Positions 60,746 to 64,000 of a DNA stretch of 64,000 nucleotides are shown piece after piece. The position numbers were made by a program, and so were the translations under genes. Source of the DNA: UKL13-2 sp036394575 (lineage in GTDB: Bacteria > Pseudomonadota > Gammaproteobacteria > Burkholderiales > Usitatibacteraceae). How positions within the stretch are numbered: position 1 is the stretch's first letter; each line of letters opens with the position of its first letter. The stretch lies in contig DASWEY010000020.1 in NCBI GenBank assembly GCA_036394575.1, forward strand, positions 143,742 to 207,741, given 5' to 3'. The notes below the pieces were generated by a model that was not told where the DNA came from, searched no databases, and worked only from the letters and a program-made list of their open reading frames with translations.

Positions 60746-62898
60746 GGGGTTGCCGTGAGTGCCGGCGCGACGGGCAGAACGGGTTCGGTCGGCAGTGCGC
60801 TGGCGATGGCGCCCGCGCTGTTGTCGCCGCGCGCCGGGACCGTGCCCATCAGTTCTTTCAGGCTCGGTTTGCCGGTATCCAGGCGGCGCGCATAGTACCA
60901 GGCATTGACCATGACTTTTTTGACATAGTCGCGGGTCTCGTTGAAGGGAATGCATTCGGCATAAATAGTGCCTTCGAGCGGCTTGTCGGCCTGCCAGCGG
61001 CGGGCGCGGCTGGGCCCGGCATTATAGGCGGCGGTGGCCAGCACCGGGTGCCCGAGGTTGTCGAGAACATGGCGCAGGTAGTACGAGCCCAGGCTCAGGT
61101 TGACGGGAATCTCGATGGTGCGCTCTGTTGTGAAAGGCTGGAGCCCAACCTGCTTGGCGGCCCAGCGCGCTGTCGTCGGCATCAGCTGCATCAGGCCCAT
61201 CGCGCCCACCGGCGATCTTGCGTCCGCCATGAAGCGGCTCTCCTGGCGGATGAGGCCGTAAATCCAGGCCTGGTCGAGGCTTTGCGAACGCGCGTTGCTT
61301 TGTAAATCGTCGCGATAGGGGATCGGATAGCGACGCGAGAAATCATGCGTCGTCACCGTGCGGTCGGCGGCGCTGATGGCGCGATCCGGGATGCCGTTTT
61401 CGCGTGCCAGTTCGGCGACTGCCAGCAGTTGCTGGTCGTCGAGATTGCGCGTCGCATATTGCCACTCGCGCAGGCCTTCCTCACGCATGCCGAGGCGATA
61501 TAGCGCCACGGTACGCTGCATGCCCGGCCGTGCGCGCATCAAGTCCAGTTCGGCGGCATTGACGCCGACGCTTTTCCAGTCCGGCATGGGCGCGACACCC
61601 ATCTCCTCGGCGGCGAGCAGGCCGTAAAAATTGTTCTCCCGCGCCAGCCCTTCCTTCAAGATCCGAGCGGCCTCGATCAATCCGGGATTCGCGCTTGCGC
61701 CATAGGCCCGCGCCCGCCAGTAACGCCAGGTTGGTTCGCGCTTTTCGCGCGCCGACATGGCATTGATGGTCTCGCCGAGTATGGTCCAGTTGGCGGTACG
61801 CAAGGCGGCACGGGCCTTCCAGGCTGCCTGTTGATCGCTGAGCGGAAAGGTGTGCGCACGCAAGAACCATTTCAGGGCGTCGTCCGCCTGCTGCAGGCTG
61901 CCGAAATAGCCGGCCTGGGCCCATGCCCAACCGCTGTCCCCGGGCTCGAGCTTGGCGCCTTTCTTGTCAAGTATTGAGGCTGCACGCTCGGCATCGCTGC
62001 GCGCGAGGCGCGAGATCGCAAACAGGAACAACTCTACCGAGGCGCGCGATTTGACATCGGGTTTTTCGCGCGCCAGATAGCGTGCGGCGTCCTGGTTGAT
62101 GGTGGCGACGGCCGCCTCAAATCCTTTCGGCGCCGGGTTCAGGAACGCGGCGCTGCGTTTGGCGTCGCTGATCGCGCCGGCTTCCAGCAGGCGGCGCACA
62201 CGCAGCCAGATATCATCGTTCGACAGACGCCGAGCCTGCTGCAGCGCCTGAAATACGCCATAGCAATTGTCGGACGTGGCCCTGGCCGAATTCCAGAATG
62301 CCTTGGCCTCGGTGTAGGCCTCCAGGTCGTTGCGCGACAGGCGATAACGCCAGTGATGACAGGTGACCTCGCTATCCTCGATGGCGAGCTTGGGCAGCGC
62401 CGTCATGAACATATCCCATGACTCCAGGGTGCCGAGAATTTTCAACCAGTCACGCCGCAGATTATCGGCGTAAGGGGTATCGGCATGCGTATCGAGAAAG
62501 CCGCGGATCCGTTCGGCCTCGGCGATGCCGAACGCACCCGCCTGCGCCAGATTGGCCGACAGCCACCAGTAGCCGGCATAAGGCGTCAGCGGATGGTTGG
62601 CGGCGGCCAGGCGCGCGTGCGCGGCTTCCAGCGTTTTGATATCGTGCCTGTCGAATGCGTCACGGGCCGCCAGCACGTCGCGGTCCGCCGCGGACAGCGT
62701 GGCGATATTGCCGGCGGCGCCCGGCGCGGTTGCCGCGAATGCATCGGGCAGCGGAAACTTGTTTGATATCAATGAAAGCGCGAGGAGGGCGGCGTACAAA
62801 ATGCGCACGCCGGGAACTATTGCACGATGCGGTGCAACAATAAAAACAGATCGGAGGAATTTCCAGGCGCGCATACCAAAAATATTTCGCTTCTTCAA
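60742..62898 (-). CDS. slt: Soluble lytic murein transglycosylase (Slt70 type)
   Basis: Periplasmic exo-type lytic transglycosylase that trims peptidoglycan glycan strands from the end. The 718-residue protein has an N-terminal signal, a long alpha-superhelical (U-shaped) domain made of hairpin repeats, and the lysozyme-like domain near 520-660 with the catalytic Glu in IYGLIRQESRFMADARSPVGAMGLMQLMP, then AAYNAGPSRARRWQ and the C-terminal Y..KVMVNAWYYA. The last 45 residues form a Pro/Ala-rich tail. It diverges from the TerC-family gene. The ATG at 62898 is the outermost; 62874 would shorten the leader. Confidence 0.93.
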   Translation of the reverse strand: MKKRNIFGMRAWKFLRSVFIVAPHRAIVPGVRILYAALLALSLISNKFPLPDAFAATAPGAAGNIATLSAADRDVLAARDAFDRHDIKTLEAAHARLAAANHPLTPYAGYWWLSANLAQAGAFGIAEAERIRGFLDTHADTPYADNLRRDWLKILGTLESWDMFMTALPKLAIEDSEVTCHHWRYRLSRNDLEAYTEAKAFWNSARATSDNCYGVFQALQQARRLSNDDIWLRVRRLLEAGAISDAKRSAAFLNPAPKGFEAAVATINQDAARYLAREKPDVKSRASVELFLFAISRLARSDAERAASILDKKGAKLEPGDSGWAWAQAGYFGSLQQADDALKWFLRAHTFPLSDQQAAWKARAALRTANWTILGETINAMSAREKREPTWRYWRARAYGASANPGLIEAARILKEGLARENNFYGLLAAEEMGVAPMPDWKSVGVNAAELDLMRARPGMQRTVALYRLGMREEGLREWQYATRNLDDQQLLAVAELARENGIPDRAISAADRTVTTHDFSRRYPIPYRDDLQSNARSQSLDQAWIYGLIRQESRFMADARSPVGAMGLMQLMPTTARWAAKQVGLQPFTTERTIEIPVNLSLGSYYLRHVLDNLGHPVLATAAYNAGPSRARRWQADKPLEGTIYAECIPFNETRDYVKKVMVNAWYYARRLDTGKPSLKELMGTVPARGDNSAGAIASALPTEPVLPVAPALTATP

Positions 62899-62997
62899 TT
62901 CGTTAATGTATACCTGATGTTGCGTGCGTCTTTCGTGCGATACACAGGTATCATTTTATAGTCTAGCCCCTCCCGTACCCAACCCTAATTTATTTCC

Positions 62998-63681
62998 ATG
63001 ACCCTTGCCGACCCCCTCTTCTGGACTGCCTTGCTCAAGATCATAGGCGTCAATATCGTCCTGTCCGGCGATAATGCCGTCGTGATTGCCCTGGCCGCGC
63101 GCAGTCTCCCCCCGAATCAGCAGAAAAAAGCCGTTTTCTGGGGTAGCGGCGCGGCGATCGTGATGCGCATCGTGCTCACATTGTTCGCCGTTGCCTTGTT
63201 AAGCCTGCCATGGCTCAAATTGGTCGGCGCCGTATTGTTGTTGTGGATCGGCATCAAGTTATTGACCGGAGACGACGATGGCGAAGACGGGGTGAAGAGC
63301 CACGACTCGATGCTGGCGGCCATCAAGACCATCCTGATCGCCGATCTGGTGATGAGCCTGGACAACGTCATTGCCGTGGCGGCGGCGGCCAAGAACGACA
63401 CTCTGCTGGTCATGATCGGCCTGGGCATCAGCATTCCCCTGATCATTTACGCAAGCACCCTGCTGATCAAGGTCATGGAGCGTTTCCCGATCGTGATCAC
63501 GATCGGCGCCGCCCTGATCGGTTGGGTGGCCGGCGAAATGGCCTGGGATGAAGCGGTGCTCAAACCATTCACTGCCCCGTACCCGCACTGGTTTGAATAT
63601 ATCGCCGCAACCGCCGGGGCATTGCTGGTGGTCGGTATTGGTAAATTTCTTGCAACCCGGCAGCCGGCGACAGAAGGATAG
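62998..63681 (+). CDS. TerC-family integral membrane protein (YkoY/Alx-like)
   Basis: A 227-residue protein with about seven membrane helices and the TerC hallmarks: NIVLSGDNAVVIALAARSLPP and LIADLVMSLDNVIAVAAAAKND, each with the conserved metal-coordinating Asp. Such proteins export manganese or supply it to secreted proteins. No yybP-ykoY manganese riboswitch is visible in the 99-bp leader. A TATAGT (62957-62962) and a spaced ATACCTG/CAGGTAT pair (62910-62916, 62945-62951) lie upstream. It stands between slt (divergent) and a Bug receptor gene. Confidence 0.85.
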   Translation: MTLADPLFWTALLKIIGVNIVLSGDNAVVIALAARSLPPNQQKKAVFWGSGAAIVMRIVLTLFAVALLSLPWLKLVGAVLLLWIGIKLLTGDDDGEDGVKSHDSMLAAIKTILIADLVMSLDNVIAVAAAAKNDTLLVMIGLGISIPLIIYASTLLIKVMERFPIVITIGAALIGWVAGEMAWDEAVLKPFTAPYPHWFEYIAATAGALLVVGIGKFLATRQPATEG

Positions 63682-63835
63682 TCTGGAGCCGTGTATCTCC
63701 GTTCCTGATAGCATCAAGTTGTAAAGCCTGGAGGCGTTATCGTTAAAAATACCCCAATCGCAGTCGTTTGACGACGAGGCGTCACCAATAAAGGTGCCCG
63801 TCGGAAATTCCATCAATTTCCTTTCGGAGAAGGTC

Positions 63836-64000
63836 ATGAAAACTGCATTTCGCACCAAAACGCTCGCGTTTGCCGCTGCTGCTGGTTGTGCCTTTGCCCT
63901 GACTGCCTTCGGCGCCCATGCCGAGGACTGGAAACCGACCAAGACCGTGGAGTTCGTCGTTCCGGCGGGCACCGGCGGCGGGGCCGATCAGATGGCCCGC
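63836..64000 (+). CDS. Second Bug-type tricarboxylate receptor, partial (runs off the window)
   Basis: Only the first 55 codons are present: a signal peptide (MKTAFRTKTLAFAAAAGCAF, cleavage near AHAED) and the start of the mature fold, WKPTKTVEFVVPAGTGGGADQMAR, which matches the Bug-family beginning but with GTGGGADQMAR instead of PGGTTD, a variant seen in receptors linked to larger TTT operons. AGAAGG precedes the ATG at 63836. The permease genes may lie downstream, outside the window. Confidence 0.8.
   Translation, partial: MKTAFRTKTLAFAAAAGCAFALTAFGAHAEDWKPTKTVEFVVPAGTGGGADQMAR

Noticed and set aside
62899..62997. Possible manganese riboswitch before the TerC-family gene
   Set aside because: The leader is under 100 bases with none of the conserved yybP-ykoY loop sequences.
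1..64000. CRISPR arrays, insertion sequences, prophage, tRNA or rRNA genes
   Set aside because: No regularly spaced repeats, transposase or integrase motifs, phage structural genes, cloverleaf or rRNA stretches were seen on either strand.

Overview
The window reads as a chromosomal segment of a Betaproteobacterium, Burkholderiales or a near relative. Pointers are Coq7-type ubiquinone hydroxylation, the lptD / amgK-murU neighbourhood, the rpe-gph-trpE-trpG-trpD-trpC order, slt-GST-cca linkage and 'Bug'-type tripartite tricarboxylate receptors. Base composition and codon use look even throughout. I see no insertion sequence, prophage, CRISPR array, rRNA or tRNA.

Layout. 1-7.7 kb: a partial lptD (minus strand) diverges from amgK-murU-pepP, two FAD monooxygenases of the ubiquinone family and dsbC. 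7.8-9.8 kb: mltA and apaG (minus) flank a tiny membrane protein. 9.9-16.7 kb: rpe, gph and a trp operon (trpE, an inserted threonine aldolase gene, trpG, trpD, trpC) preceded by a 17-residue leader peptide with four Trp codons and a strong hairpin. 16.9-22.2 kb: porin, coq7, an OsmC protein, rplM-rpsI, a coiled-coil membrane protein, bactofilin and erpA. 22.4-25.4 kb: a large secreted zinc metalloprotease and a stand-alone 42-residue very basic protein with its own promoter and terminator.

25.5-47.5 kb is the centre of the window: an all-plus-strand lipid-catabolism locus of about 22 kb. It opens with a PsrA-like TetR regulator whose promoter carries a CAAAC-N4-GTTTG palindrome. Then follow FadE, a thiolase, a HAD phosphatase, a hydratase/dehydrogenase fusion, a DUF4442 hotdog protein, a long-chain acyl-CoA ligase, an acyl-CoA thioesterase, a second dehydrogenase/hydratase fusion with reversed domain order, and a second thiolase. 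It ends with an envelope quartet (DUF1302 outer-membrane protein, DUF1329 periplasmic protein, Ycf48-like protein, RND/MMPL transporter). I infer that the quartet moves hydrophobic substrates for the beta-oxidation enzymes.

47.5-64 kb: a MOSC protein, an SPFH-GYF protein and a zinc-ribbon membrane protein separated by a broken acetyltransferase gene, a hydrolase, a LysE exporter, a 7TM histidine kinase/NarL-type regulator pair, a Bug receptor, a quinone reductase, cca, a GST, an NDUFA9-like reductase, slt, a TerC-family protein and the start of a second Bug receptor.

Four copies of a roughly 67-bp imperfect palindrome (30.8, 36.0, 47.5 and 52.9 kb) sit at gene borders and look like a dispersed repeat family. 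One copy lies inside the 3' end of the HAD gene. All similarity calls come from reading the sequence; no database was searched.
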